Below are positions 16,252 through 25,423 of a stretch of 64,000 bases of DNA, piece after piece. Position numbers and translations under genes: made by a program. The notes below the pieces were generated by a model. It did not search any database and was not told the DNA's origin. It worked only from the letters and a program-made list of their open reading frames with translations. Source of the DNA: Paenibacillus sp. FSL R5-0341 (lineage in GTDB: Bacteria > Bacillota > Bacilli > Paenibacillales > Paenibacillaceae); NCBI RefSeq assembly GCF_037975235.1, contig NZ_CP150241.1:5270001-5334000 (forward strand). The letters are read 5' to 3'. How positions within the stretch are numbered: position 1 is the first letter of the stretch; every line of letters starts with the position of its first letter.

Positions 16252-17949
16252 ATGAATCCCTTAGGGAAGCCTTTGCTACTCAAGGCTAACTTCAAGCGTC
16301 TGGGGTTGCTTGCGGCGATCGGCCTGATTCTATTTTTTGTATTTCAGATCTTTCCTGCTACCTCATCGCAAACCACAGAAATTTCGTCTACGTCCTTCAT
16401 AACCAAGGAGCAGGCGACGCAATCCGCACGATCTTTCGCAGCTTCTGTGGATGACTATACACTGCCAAATGATGCTGGAAACACCCTGGTAACCTACCAG
16501 ACACATTCCGATATTTACGGGTATATGGCCAAAACGAAACAACTCGACGCCTATAACCAGAAATGGGAAACAGCCTATCCTTACGATGTATACCGCGTTC
16601 GTTTGCCTGATCAGGACAAAGGCGGTTATCTTCATGTTGACGTACATATGAAAACAGGAAAAGTGGTCGGCTTCAAACGAGAACTCCCTTCTTCCCTCTA
16701 TACAGCTATTGAGGCGGAACAGAGCACTGGGAAAGTGACCACATCGCAAGTGCTTGCCGAAGGCAATATGTCTCTAGACGAGAAAGAACAGCTTGCGGCT
16801 GGCGTTCTGGCCGAATTCGGTTATGAAGTGCCGACACTTCAACTGGATACTCGCGATGGTGAAGCGGGACTGAAGTATACAGATGCTGCAAAAACCATTG
16901 GAGATTCCAAACTTGAACTAAACTTTACGTTTGAAGAGGGTGCGGTACGATCGTTCGATCCTGGCTTCTCGGTCCCTGAATCCCATACCGATTATGTGAA
17001 AGCTCAGACGCGCCAAGCCAACTGGATGACCTATGGCGGATATGCGTTCCTCACCCTTGTTCTGGGTGTGCTGGCCATTATTTATAGCATTCTGACCCGA
17101 ACACATACGTCTTTCAAACGCGGGATCATTCTCTCGCTGGTGTATTTCGCAGCTTCGGTGATTGGCACGCTGAACATGATTCCTCTGCTTCAGGCACAAG
17201 GATTCTCCAACTTCATGTTAGCGTTCCTAATGTTATTTCAGATAGGCATTACACTGGTCATGAGTGCAACCATCTATCTATCCCTCGTTGCCGGTGACGG
17301 CATGTGGCGTAAAATAGGTCTGAACCCTTGGCCTCGTGCCAAAGAACCGGGATACGGTAAATATGTACTACACAGCATGTATGCTGGTTACCTATGGGCA
17401 TTCATTCTACTAGGTGTGCAATCCATCCTTTTCTTCATTCTGGAGAAGAGCATTGGCACATGGTCAACAACGTCAGCAGATCAATCTACATTTAATATGA
17501 CCTATGCCTGGCTTTTCCCGATTATGGCCTGGATGGCCGGTATTGGTGAAGAAGCCGTATACCGACTGTTCGGCATTCGTATGATGCAGAAGATTGTGCG
17601 TAATACGTTTATTGCATGTCTGATCCCAACCATCATTTGGGCACTTGGACACACATTGTATCCGATCTATCCAGTAATCACCCGTCCCATTGAGCTGATG
17701 GTGATTGGATTGCTCTTCAGTCTGATCATGCTGCGTCACGGCTTCATTGCCGTTGTATTCGCCCATGTGATCTTCGACAGCTTATTGATGGGACTCAGCC
17801 TGATCTTTATGGGCGATGCCCTGAATATGGCTGCTGGACTCTTCTGGATCGTACTCCCGGCCATCGTTGGTTATGTGGTCTACAAATTCAATCCAAAACA
17901 AAAAGAGAAGCCGTATGTTACGACTCCTCATCCCGAAGTGCTGCAATAA
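16252..17949 (+). CDS. CPBP-family intramembrane metalloprotease with large N-terminal domain
   Basis: A 565-aa membrane protein. It has an N-terminal membrane helix (about 18-36), a soluble domain of about 220 residues likely outside the cell, and then about eight helices. The C-terminal part carries the CPBP/Abi protease motifs: EEAVYR near residues 433-438, a histidine in WALGHTLY, and FAHVIFD. Members act in prenyl-protein-type processing, bacteriocin self-protection or regulated proteolysis. AAGGAGG precedes the ATG. The last 32 bp overlap the 3' end of uvrC on the opposite strand. Substrate unknown. Confidence 0.87.
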   Translation: MNPLGKPLLLKANFKRLGLLAAIGLILFFVFQIFPATSSQTTEISSTSFITKEQATQSARSFAASVDDYTLPNDAGNTLVTYQTHSDIYGYMAKTKQLDAYNQKWETAYPYDVYRVRLPDQDKGGYLHVDVHMKTGKVVGFKRELPSSLYTAIEAEQSTGKVTTSQVLAEGNMSLDEKEQLAAGVLAEFGYEVPTLQLDTRDGEAGLKYTDAAKTIGDSKLELNFTFEEGAVRSFDPGFSVPESHTDYVKAQTRQANWMTYGGYAFLTLVLGVLAIIYSILTRTHTSFKRGIILSLVYFAASVIGTLNMIPLLQAQGFSNFMLAFLMLFQIGITLVMSATIYLSLVAGDGMWRKIGLNPWPRAKEPGYGKYVLHSMYAGYLWAFILLGVQSILFFILEKSIGTWSTTSADQSTFNMTYAWLFPIMAWMAGIGEEAVYRLFGIRMMQKIVRNTFIACLIPTIIWALGHTLYPIYPVITRPIELMVIGLLFSLIMLRHGFIAVVFAHVIFDSLLMGLSLIFMGDALNMAAGLFWIVLPAIVGYVVYKFNPKQKEKPYVTTPHPEVLQ

Positions 17950-20005
17950 TCTGATTTGCCAACTTGTCACCAATAGATAGAGGCCGGAAGTCTTCGACGC
18001 TGGCCTCTTTTATTTTGCGCAAAGAGCCAAAATGCTTCAACAGCAGCTTACGCCGCTTCTCTCCGATCCCAGGAATGGCATCCAAACGTGACGTCACCAT
18101 CGATTTACCCCGCTGTTCGCGGTGGAACGAGATCGCAAAACGGTGAACCTCTTCCTGTATCCGCTGCAACAGGTAAAATTCCTGGCTATCCCGAGGCAGG
18201 GAGATGACCTCCGGTGGATTACCGATCATCAACTGTGAAGTCTTATGCTTCGCATCCTTCACCAGACCACATACCGGAATAAACAGCCCCAGCTCATTTT
18301 CCAAAATATCGACCGCAGCCGAGATCTGCCCTTTACCACCATCGACCACAATCAGGTCAGGCTGAGTCAGGTTTTCTTTCAATACCCGCTCGTAACGGCG
18401 ACGGATGACCTCTCTCATCGTTTCATAATCATCCGGTCCTTCAACCGAACGGACCTTATACTTCCGATATTCCTTCTTATCCGGTTTACCATCCGTAAAT
18501 ACGATCATGGCGGATACCGGATTCGTTCCCTGGATGTTCGAGTTATCAAAGGCTTCTATTCGACGAAGCTGGTCCAGTCCAATAAAACGTCCCAGTCCTT
18601 CGGCAGCTTTAGATGTCCGTTCTTCATTTCGCTCAATCAAACGGAACTTCTCTTCCAATGCCACACGTGCGTTATCCACAGCCATCGTAATCATCTGCCG
18701 TTTCAATCCACGTTGCGGAATGAGCACTTTAATCTCCAACCACTCCTGTAACGCAGCAGCAACCTGAGTTGGGTCTTCCAGACCTGCCGGGAGCTTCTCA
18801 GTTGATGCAGTTGTATCCATTGTGGAAGCATCCTCTTGCATACTCTCAGGTTGTTCACCTTCTGCTTCAGCGGAACTTCCATATGCTGCACGAGTCTCGG
18901 CAACCAGTGGCTGGGAAGCGAGCCTTTGCTCTCCTTGTCCCGTCTGTTCGAACTCCACCGTAACAGCGGCAGGTACCGCTTCATCAGTATCAGATACTGT
19001 ATCCGTACTTTCATCACCGGTTGACATATCTTTGGGCATTTCCGGCAACAAAATCTCTTGTGGCAATGCCGGATTATCGCTGTAATACTGCGTCACGTAG
19101 GACATAAAGTCACTGTACGCCTCACCATAAAACGGGAAGGTGGAGACATGGCGTTCGATCATTTTACCCTGACGCATGTATAGAATCTGGACACACATCC
19201 AGCCTTTATCAATAGCAAAACCAAATACATCGCGGTCTCTGGCATCGGCCATCGTAATTTTCTGTTTTTCCATCATCGCATCGATGGCAATCACCTGATC
19301 GCGTAGTTCCTTGGCACGTTCAAAATAAAGGTCCTCCGCAGCTTCCTGCATCTTCCGCTGCAAATCCTTTTTAATCTCTTCATGTCCACCGCTCAGAAAT
19401 GAACCGATCTCTTGCGAAATCTGATCATATTGCTCCTTCTCGACTTCCTTCACACAAGGCGCAAGACACTGGCCCATGTGATAATACAGGCACACTTCTT
19501 TGGGCATTACACCACATTTGCGCAGTGGATACATACGGTCAAGCAGTTTTTTCGTTTGGTGTGCCGCATACGAGTTCGGATAAGGTCCGAAGTATTTGGC
19601 TTTATCTTTCAGCACACGCCGGGTTACTTCCAGCCGGGGGTGCTTTTCATTTGTAATTTTAAGATACGGGAATGTCTTGTCATCCTTGAGCAACACGTTA
19701 TAACGCGGCATATGTTTCTTGATCAGGTTACACTCCAGAATAAGTGCTTCCATGTTACTGCCTGTCACAATATATTCAAAATCACGGATTTCGGAGACCA
19801 GCCGCTGGGTCTTTCCGTTATGACTGCCGATAAAATAAGAGCGTACGCGGTTCTTCAGCACTTTGGCTTTACCTACATAGATAATGGTGCCTTCACTGTT
19901 CTTCATCAGGTAACAACCCGACATGTCTGGCAGCAAAGCGAGCTTATGACGAATCTGCTCCAATGCCTTCTCCTGATCCTGCAAATCATTCATGAATTGG
20001 TCCAT
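17918..20005 (-). CDS. uvrC: Excinuclease ABC subunit C with an extra acidic insert
   Basis: Makes both incisions in nucleotide excision repair with UvrA and UvrB. Domains in order are the GIY-YIG nuclease (about 25-105, with YVGKAKVLKNRVRSYF), the Cys-rich segment (CGV..CLYYHMGQCLAPC, 164-184), the UVR UvrB-binding motif (about 208-240), the RNase H-like endonuclease (about 480-640), and helix-hairpin-helix repeats at the end. At 695 aa it is about 100 residues longer than B. subtilis UvrC. The excess is a Glu/Ser/Thr/Ala-rich stretch at about 327-408 between the UvrB-binding and nuclease halves. The ATG at 20005 has AGGAGG 12 nt upstream. Confidence 0.96.
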   Translation of the reverse strand: MDQFMNDLQDQEKALEQIRHKLALLPDMSGCYLMKNSEGTIIYVGKAKVLKNRVRSYFIGSHNGKTQRLVSEIRDFEYIVTGSNMEALILECNLIKKHMPRYNVLLKDDKTFPYLKITNEKHPRLEVTRRVLKDKAKYFGPYPNSYAAHQTKKLLDRMYPLRKCGVMPKEVCLYYHMGQCLAPCVKEVEKEQYDQISQEIGSFLSGGHEEIKKDLQRKMQEAAEDLYFERAKELRDQVIAIDAMMEKQKITMADARDRDVFGFAIDKGWMCVQILYMRQGKMIERHVSTFPFYGEAYSDFMSYVTQYYSDNPALPQEILLPEMPKDMSTGDESTDTVSDTDEAVPAAVTVEFEQTGQGEQRLASQPLVAETRAAYGSSAEAEGEQPESMQEDASTMDTTASTEKLPAGLEDPTQVAAALQEWLEIKVLIPQRGLKRQMITMAVDNARVALEEKFRLIERNEERTSKAAEGLGRFIGLDQLRRIEAFDNSNIQGTNPVSAMIVFTDGKPDKKEYRKYKVRSVEGPDDYETMREVIRRRYERVLKENLTQPDLIVVDGGKGQISAAVDILENELGLFIPVCGLVKDAKHKTSQLMIGNPPEVISLPRDSQEFYLLQRIQEEVHRFAISFHREQRGKSMVTSRLDAIPGIGEKRRKLLLKHFGSLRKIKEASVEDFRPLSIGDKLANQIIAALRDEES

Positions 20006-20141
20006 AATTCGGTGAATCCTCCTTCCCTAAGAAAGTATAAATAAAAGGTTACACTAAGCCATTCTGATTACAGTACCGTCTTCCAATCCGTTATCGGATA
20101 GTCTCTGAGTCACCTTTTTTAGAAGAAGAAACTAAAGATAA

Positions 20142-20291
20142 TTCACACTGACACTACGATGACAGAACAACCTTCCAATCCCTGTTATCCCCAGATTTTT
20201 TTCATTCCCTTTTCTCAAGGGAAAAATCTGTTGATAAAGGGGAACGCTTCGCTTTTTCAGGTTTTTTCTGTCCTCTCCGTTACTGTGTAAA
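20142..20291 (+). repeat. Family 1 element, copy E (internal deletion)
   Basis: Ends TTCACAC and GTGTAAA with the TTATCCCC core, and the right arm TTTTTTCTGTCCTCTCCG. The AGCTTTC/GAAAGCT hairpin is missing, giving about 150 bp instead of about 190. A further right-half fragment (ATCCGGGATAAACGCGAGC...GTGTAAA) lies at about 20313-20386. Confidence 0.8.
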
Positions 20292-20312
20292 TAATTAGTT
20301 CCAATATATATC

Positions 20313-20386
20313 AGAGATGAATCCGGGATAAACGCGAGCACTTCGCTTCTCCAGATCGGTTCTGTACTCTACATTGAAGTGTAAAA
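20313..20386 (+). repeat. Partial family 1 right half next to copy E
   Basis: ATCCGGGATAAACGCGAGC, CTTCGCTTCT and GTGTAAA follow the order of the right half of family 1, with no matching left half. It is probably a decayed second insertion or a slippage product. Confidence 0.5.
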
Positions 20387-20428
20387 TATATTTTTACTTT
20401 ATATTGTCCTATATAAAGGTATTCGACG

Positions 20429-20460
20429 CAAAACGCCCCCGGCATGTAAACCGGAGGCGT
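20429..20460 (-). terminator. Terminator of trxA
   Basis: Minus-strand stem ACGCCTCCGG / CCGGGGGCGT followed by TTTT, 18 bp past the trxA stop. Confidence 0.75.
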
Positions 20461-20477
20461 ATGTGTAAGCCTGTAAA

Positions 20478-20795
20478 TTATTGATGTTTTGCGATAATTC
20501 CTTTGAGCGCATCTTTCGAGTTCAGACCAACCACTTTATCTACCGGTTGACCGTCTTTGAAGAAGATCAAAGTTGGAATGCTCATTACGCCGAAGCGGGA
20601 AGCAGATTCCGGATTTTCATCCACGTTAACTTTAGCAATTTTCACTGCATCGCCAACTTCTGTGGACAGCTCTTCCAGGATTGGAGCGAGCATTTTACAA
20701 GGACCACACCAAGGCGCCCAGAAATCAACAAGAACCGTTCCTTCGCCTTCTACTTCAGCGTTGAAGGATTGATCGGATACGTTAACAATAGCCAT
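20478..20795 (-). CDS. trxA: Thioredoxin
   Basis: A small cytosolic thiol-disulfide reductase that supplies electrons to ribonucleotide reductase, methionine sulfoxide reductase and others. The 105-aa length and the WAPWCGPCKM active site (Cys30 and Cys33), the PTLIFFKDGQ cis-proline loop and the C-terminal helix are all canonical. AAGGAGG precedes the ATG. It is monocistronic with its own promoter (20861-20890) and terminator. This arrangement is as in other Bacillota, where trxA is essential and stress-induced. Confidence 0.97.
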   Translation of the reverse strand: MAIVNVSDQSFNAEVEGEGTVLVDFWAPWCGPCKMLAPILEELSTEVGDAVKIAKVNVDENPESASRFGVMSIPTLIFFKDGQPVDKVVGLNSKDALKGIIAKHQ

Positions 20796-20860
20796 GAAAT
20801 TGTCCTCCTTATATATACTTACGGTTTATTTTAACCTGTAACGTCGTGAACGACACTTCC

Positions 20861-20890
20861 AGTATAACACAGGTACGTCAAACTTGTGAA
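20861..20890 (-). promoter_or_regulatory. Predicted trxA promoter
   Basis: On the minus strand TTCACA (20885-20890) and TATACT (20861-20866) are 18 bp apart, about 65 bp upstream of the trxA start. Confidence 0.5.
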
Positions 20891-21059
20891 TTGAACGCCA
20901 CAATGTTCATCTTCTCAACATCAAATCTTCACAATTACAGGATGTGGCCTGCCAACTGCAAAATCTTTACAAACGCTTTCTTTTCCAAGTATACTGAAAT
21001 TACTCCGGGTTTCAGCCCCCATACGGGCAAGCTGTCATTCCCTATAAGGAGGCAATAAC

Positions 21060-21215
21060 ATGGACGCAAATGTGCGGATCAGCGACCCGCGTGAACATGT
21101 GAACGAGGAACCCCGCAACGATCTTTTTGATCTGATCGTGGGTGTTGCCGGCATGGGCGGCCTGATGACAGTGATCTTTTTCGGTATGGTAATCTTCAAA
21201 TTCATCACCGAATAA
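21060..21215 (+). CDS. Small single-pass membrane protein, 51 aa
   Basis: Not recognised. The ATG at 21060 has AAGGAGG 7 nt before it, and the frame closes at a TAA followed directly by a strong terminator, so this is very probably a real gene. The N-terminal 22 residues are polar and charged (MDANVRISDPREHVNEE). Residues 23-49 form one hydrophobic helix rich in Gly, Met, Val, Ile and Phe. It sits alone between trxA and dnaI. Nothing nearby suggests a role, and a small membrane regulator is only a guess. Confidence 0.75.
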   Translation: MDANVRISDPREHVNEEPRNDLFDLIVGVAGMGGLMTVIFFGMVIFKFITE

Positions 21216-21238
21216 GATACTCAGGCTTACGCAGGACC

Positions 21239-21284
21239 AAAAAAGCCCGGTTTTCGCGACAATGCGAAAGCCAGGCTTTTTTTG
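21239..21284 (+). terminator. Strong intrinsic terminator
   Basis: AAAAGCCCGGTTTTCGC and GCGAAAGCCAGGC form a long stem followed by seven T. It closes the 51-aa gene. Confidence 0.85.
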
Positions 21285-21402
21285 GGACTACTTTAGAGCT
21301 TAATTGCAATCAGCTCATTTTATACAATCAAAAGCTCTACCGTTAATTTGATTTGGAGATTAAGCTTGTCTCGAACCATTTCGTTCATTTAGATCGGTCG
21401 GT

Positions 21403-22353
21403 TCAACGTTTGCCGCGCTGATTCTCACCCCGAACGGAGATGACATCCACAAATGGACGAATCCGGTCCATGAGACGCTGCCCTTTATTCGATTCCTCGC
21501 CGTCCCGGTTGGTAAAGCTAAGGTGCTTTTCAAGCCCATCCAAATTGTAATTGGACGTATAGAACGTTGGTTTGCGATTCATCCGATAGTTCAGAATGGA
21601 CCCCATCACATGATCTCGAACCCAAGGGTTCAGATTCTCTGCCCCGATATCGTCAAAGATGAGCAGATCACAGCTTTTCAGAATATCCGTCATTTCCTTC
21701 AGCTTCTGCCCTTCACTGATCATGGATTTCAGATCCTCCACAAAGTCAGGCATATAGATAATGACACCCGTGTGGCCTGCAACCGCCAGTTCATGCAACA
21801 GATAACACATCAGAAACGTCTTGCCTGTCCCGAAAGTTCCCTCGAGAAACAGTCCTTGCGGAGATAATCCGTTCTCCTTGGTCTCCCTAATATAACGAAG
21901 CACCTGATTCACTGCCGGAGCACGCATCCGATCCTTGCCCATGATCTCCACGTCGTTGTATCCGGCACTGAGCGCACGCTCGTCCACATAGAAACTGCGA
22001 ATACGTTGCTTAATGATATGTTCATTTTGCCGGGCGATATGTTTGGAACAAGGCGCTTTTATATCTATGATTTCGGGTTTACCGTTAAAATGTTCTACTT
22101 CCAGTTTGCAAAAGTGGCCCTGAAAATCGTTAGGACAGTTGTCGAGTCCCGGACAATTCGCACAGTTCTTTGAGTCTTTGGCGTACTGAAACAGCTTGCT
22201 CAGATCGGTCATGAGCTGTGCATCTTGCAGTTCAGGATGACCTGCGCGGAATTCGCGTACGTACGGATTTTCCATCAACTCCGCCGCAATCCGCCGCGAT
22301 TGCTCACGAAAGGCAGGGTTCAGCTGCTGAAGCAGTCCTCCCAAGGATTCCAT
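21403..22353 (-). CDS. dnaI: Primosomal protein DnaI, helicase loader
   Basis: An AAA+ ATPase that loads the replicative helicase at the origin. The 316-aa protein has an N-terminal helicase-binding part with Cys-rich zinc sites (CANCPGLDNCPNDFQGHFC at 64-82), Walker A EGTFGTGKT at 171-179, Walker B LLIFDDIGAE near 229-238, and a sensor region FYTSNYNLD. The start at 22353 has GGGGG 9 nt upstream and is preferred over an in-frame codon at 22425. In B. subtilis dnaI follows dnaB directly. Here dnaB is 25 kb away with the same orientation, with the glycan locus in between. Confidence 0.94.
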   Translation of the reverse strand: MESLGGLLQQLNPAFREQSRRIAAELMENPYVREFRAGHPELQDAQLMTDLSKLFQYAKDSKNCANCPGLDNCPNDFQGHFCKLEVEHFNGKPEIIDIKAPCSKHIARQNEHIIKQRIRSFYVDERALSAGYNDVEIMGKDRMRAPAVNQVLRYIRETKENGLSPQGLFLEGTFGTGKTFLMCYLLHELAVAGHTGVIIYMPDFVEDLKSMISEGQKLKEMTDILKSCDLLIFDDIGAENLNPWVRDHVMGSILNYRMNRKPTFYTSNYNLDGLEKHLSFTNRDGEESNKGQRLMDRIRPFVDVISVRGENQRGKR

Positions 22354-22571
22354 GGCTTCAAGCCCCCTTAATGTTTCAATATAGAATGAACAATTGAAGT
22401 GTACCTGTGACCATCTTGATGGCATAGGAACTTTGGATCACTTGCAATTCTACTGTTCATTCTATAGAAAAACAACCAATAACTCAACTGATACATCTGG
22501 TAAATAGCGTAACCCTTCCACCACCGTACATGATCCCTAGTTTAGAGTACACTTGCAGTCCTCTACCTTAC

Positions 22572-22613
22572 AGTACGTGTTCAAAACTCTGTTTTCCGAC
22601 TTATTGAACCACC
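22572..22613. repeat. Remnant of a family 2 palindromic element
   Basis: AGTACGTGTTCAAAA followed by CTGTTTTC and TTGAACCACC keeps the two ends of the element found complete at 49974-50191, with the interior deleted. It lies between dnaI and the last gene of the glycan operon. The rest of 22354-22617 shows nothing else. Confidence 0.6.
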
Positions 22614-22617
22614 TTTA

Positions 22618-25401
22618 TTAGCGGCGCAAGCCAACAGTAACGATCTCGCATGAACCTGTCTGTATGTTCCATTCCTTGCTGGCAAATGATAATGTTGATG
22701 CCTCTTCTATGCTGAGGGAATGAAACATTTCGCCCTCTTCCTCCAGGATGTTGCTCTTGTATGCCGTTTCGAATGGCTGTGGATTCGCTTGTGATGCAGC
22801 AAACTTCAAGTTAGCGGACTCGGTGGTCATATTGAACCAGCGGAACATCACATCACCAGAATCCTCATTCACCTTGAGCGAAGAAAAAGCCAAGCCGTCC
22901 CCTTGCCATGCAAACGGTGTGTTGTTAGGTGTCAGATAGCCCGGGTGTACTTCGGTTTGTGCCAGCGTCCAAGGAACCTGGAACTGATACGCCTCAATAT
23001 ATGCACCTGACGCTGCACCATTTCCATCGTGGGGAATGATCTCGATCTTAAATGTATGTTCACCAAGGCATTGTGCTTCAGGTGTCGGGAACAAGCCCCA
23101 ATCTCCAAGTTCGCCTACAGAACGAAGCAGCGTAACCGCGATGGTATTGCGTCCATCCAGAAGGACTTCATATTCATTCAGGCCCAGATTGGCAACGACC
23201 AATCCGGCGTCCTTTTCACTCACATCCACAAAATTTTGTTGATGCTGAGTATTGCTTGGATTTTGCCACTCTGGTGCAGGCTTGTTATCACGCGTTGCAA
23301 TTTCGAACATGGAATCCACATGATGAACTCCAGATACAAGATCCGTTGGGAAAAGAGCACGTACCCGGTGATCCTTCGCCTGATTGTTGAAGGTTGTTTC
23401 CATTTGCACGCCTTTTCCACTACGACTAAGCGATACAACCGTGCGGATCTGGAGCGGAATCATTTTAGTTGATCGCTGGGCTTTGCGGTATGGATAATAA
23501 ATCAGCTCCCGTTGTTCCTGATCCAGCATCTCATCCGCCGACTCCGGTATTTCCCAATGATGAATCACTTCGAACGAGGCCAAGTATGATGTATCCTCAA
23601 GGACCCGAATCTCAGCCTGAAGCGCTTGTGTTGTCAATGCCACTTCATTCTCTGGCTGTTTGAACATGTATTCATTACCGATATCGCCCACATTTTCGTA
23701 CACGCCAAGGTCCTTGTAAGTCCGGCCTGTTCGTTTATCTGTGAGGGTGAATGAACCGTTGTCGGCAATCGTGACGATCAAGTGTTGATTTTCCATGCCA
23801 CGTTCACCACGCAACAGCGTAGTCGTTTTCGATGGAGATCCACTCTTGGCACGATCCGCTGAGTTCACCAAAGCATAAGTCTTCAAGCCCAATGCAGCTA
23901 CATTCTCTGTTTCAAAACGAATACGAACGCGCCGGCAGCTATACGGCTGACGGAAGCGATCATCCGGTAGATCATAGCCGAATTGCAGACCCAGATCCTC
24001 CACCGTACATGGAATCTGCGTACCTTCTTCATCTACCAGTATGCGATCTGACAGGTCAACGGCTTTCATCTGCGTCGCCATCTCTTCCAATGTATATCCA
24101 TCCCGGAAATACAACCGAGCCGCGTCCAGTTCCATCTGAACTACACCACTGCGTTCCCATCCCGTTGTATTAAACACCACCACAAGCCGGGCATTTTCGC
24201 CGTAACGCTCAAAGATGGAGGTATCGACAGCTGTAGCAATCTGGCTAGTGCTCTCTTCAATCAATGCCTCTGCCACATGACGGCTCTTATCAAACCGTGT
24301 TACCATCTCGCGGTGCACCTCATCCACACTGCATCCACAGATGCTGTCATGTGGGTGATTCTGCATCAGCGTTTTCCAGGCATATGTCAGTTGATCATGT
24401 GGATAGTCATGCCCAAGCAGATAGGCATAGGTTGCCAGGGGTTCAGCCACCTTTTCCAGCATGGTCTGGCCCAGCTGGTTCATCTGTTTCAGATACACAC
24501 GAGCCGAGGCGGTGTTCACCAGAGTTCCCCAGCCATCGGTACGTTGGCTGCGCAGTTCGCCTTTGACCGTGGACAACTCATGTTCAGCCGATGCTCTCAA
24601 GGCGTTCAGATAATCCGGAAAGTTCGAGTGAATGAACTCGATATCGGGATATAATTGCTCAGCCATGCGAATCGCTTCTGGCAAGTCTCGCTGAATCGGC
24701 TGATGATCACATCCGTTCATGTACAGCAACTCATTGGTGGATGCATATTTCTCAGCGTCTGCAAGCTTGGTTTCCCAGAACTTGCGGGCCGATTCCTCGT
24801 CTACTGGAACTTCATTTCCGTTGGAATACCAGTTGGCAAACAATACGCCGAGCACTTTCGATCCATCTGGCCCTTCCCACATCAGCTCCGAGAAGCTCGA
24901 TTCATATCCGGCATCCGATACCGTATTATTAAATCCCGTAGGCTTCACACCACGCCCAAAGAACACATTATCAATGCCCGATTGCTGCATTAGCTGCGGA
25001 GTCTGTCCGACCAATCCGAATGTATCGGGAAAATAACCAATCTTCGAAGGTGTTCCGTAACGCTTGGCATCCTTATGTCCAACCTGCATGTTGCGCACAT
25101 TGGCTTCTCCACTCGTCAGAAACGCATCCTGCAAAATGTACCATGGCCCAATCACAATCCGTCCATTGCGGATATGCTTCTCCAGTCGTTCCTTCTGCTC
25201 CGGTCGAACCTGAAGATAATCTTCGATGATAATCGTTTGCCCATCCAAATAAAAGCTTTTATAGTCTGATCCCTCATCAAGCTGATCCAACAGTGAATCG
25301 ACGAGCTGAATGAGTCGCATATGATGCTTCTCATACGGCAAGTACCATTCCCGATCCCAGTGGGTATGTGAAATGATGTGTGCTCTCTTCTTCTTGGTCA
25401 T
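22618..25401 (-). CDS. GH38 alpha-mannosidase (MngB-like)
   Basis: A cytosolic retaining alpha-mannosidase of 927 aa that cleaves alpha-linked mannose from imported oligosaccharides. SHTHWDREW at 11-19 carries the zinc ligands His14 and Asp16. IGYFPDTFGL contains the likely nucleophile Asp126. NHPHDSICGCS holds the further zinc histidine. The C-terminal two thirds are the beta-sandwich domains of the family. There is no signal peptide. It is the last gene of the operon, 22 bp after the GH-A gene. The layout resembles bacterial MngB and pneumococcal GH38. Linkage preference (alpha-1,2, 1,3 or 1,6) is not visible. Confidence 0.92.
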   Translation of the reverse strand: MTKKKRAHIISHTHWDREWYLPYEKHHMRLIQLVDSLLDQLDEGSDYKSFYLDGQTIIIEDYLQVRPEQKERLEKHIRNGRIVIGPWYILQDAFLTSGEANVRNMQVGHKDAKRYGTPSKIGYFPDTFGLVGQTPQLMQQSGIDNVFFGRGVKPTGFNNTVSDAGYESSFSELMWEGPDGSKVLGVLFANWYSNGNEVPVDEESARKFWETKLADAEKYASTNELLYMNGCDHQPIQRDLPEAIRMAEQLYPDIEFIHSNFPDYLNALRASAEHELSTVKGELRSQRTDGWGTLVNTASARVYLKQMNQLGQTMLEKVAEPLATYAYLLGHDYPHDQLTYAWKTLMQNHPHDSICGCSVDEVHREMVTRFDKSRHVAEALIEESTSQIATAVDTSIFERYGENARLVVVFNTTGWERSGVVQMELDAARLYFRDGYTLEEMATQMKAVDLSDRILVDEEGTQIPCTVEDLGLQFGYDLPDDRFRQPYSCRRVRIRFETENVAALGLKTYALVNSADRAKSGSPSKTTTLLRGERGMENQHLIVTIADNGSFTLTDKRTGRTYKDLGVYENVGDIGNEYMFKQPENEVALTTQALQAEIRVLEDTSYLASFEVIHHWEIPESADEMLDQEQRELIYYPYRKAQRSTKMIPLQIRTVVSLSRSGKGVQMETTFNNQAKDHRVRALFPTDLVSGVHHVDSMFEIATRDNKPAPEWQNPSNTQHQQNFVDVSEKDAGLVVANLGLNEYEVLLDGRNTIAVTLLRSVGELGDWGLFPTPEAQCLGEHTFKIEIIPHDGNGAASGAYIEAYQFQVPWTLAQTEVHPGYLTPNNTPFAWQGDGLAFSSLKVNEDSGDVMFRWFNMTTESANLKFAASQANPQPFETAYKSNILEEEGEMFHSLSIEEASTLSFASKEWNIQTGSCEIVTVGLRR

Positions 25402-25423
25402 CGTGTTATCCCACCTCTTTCGT

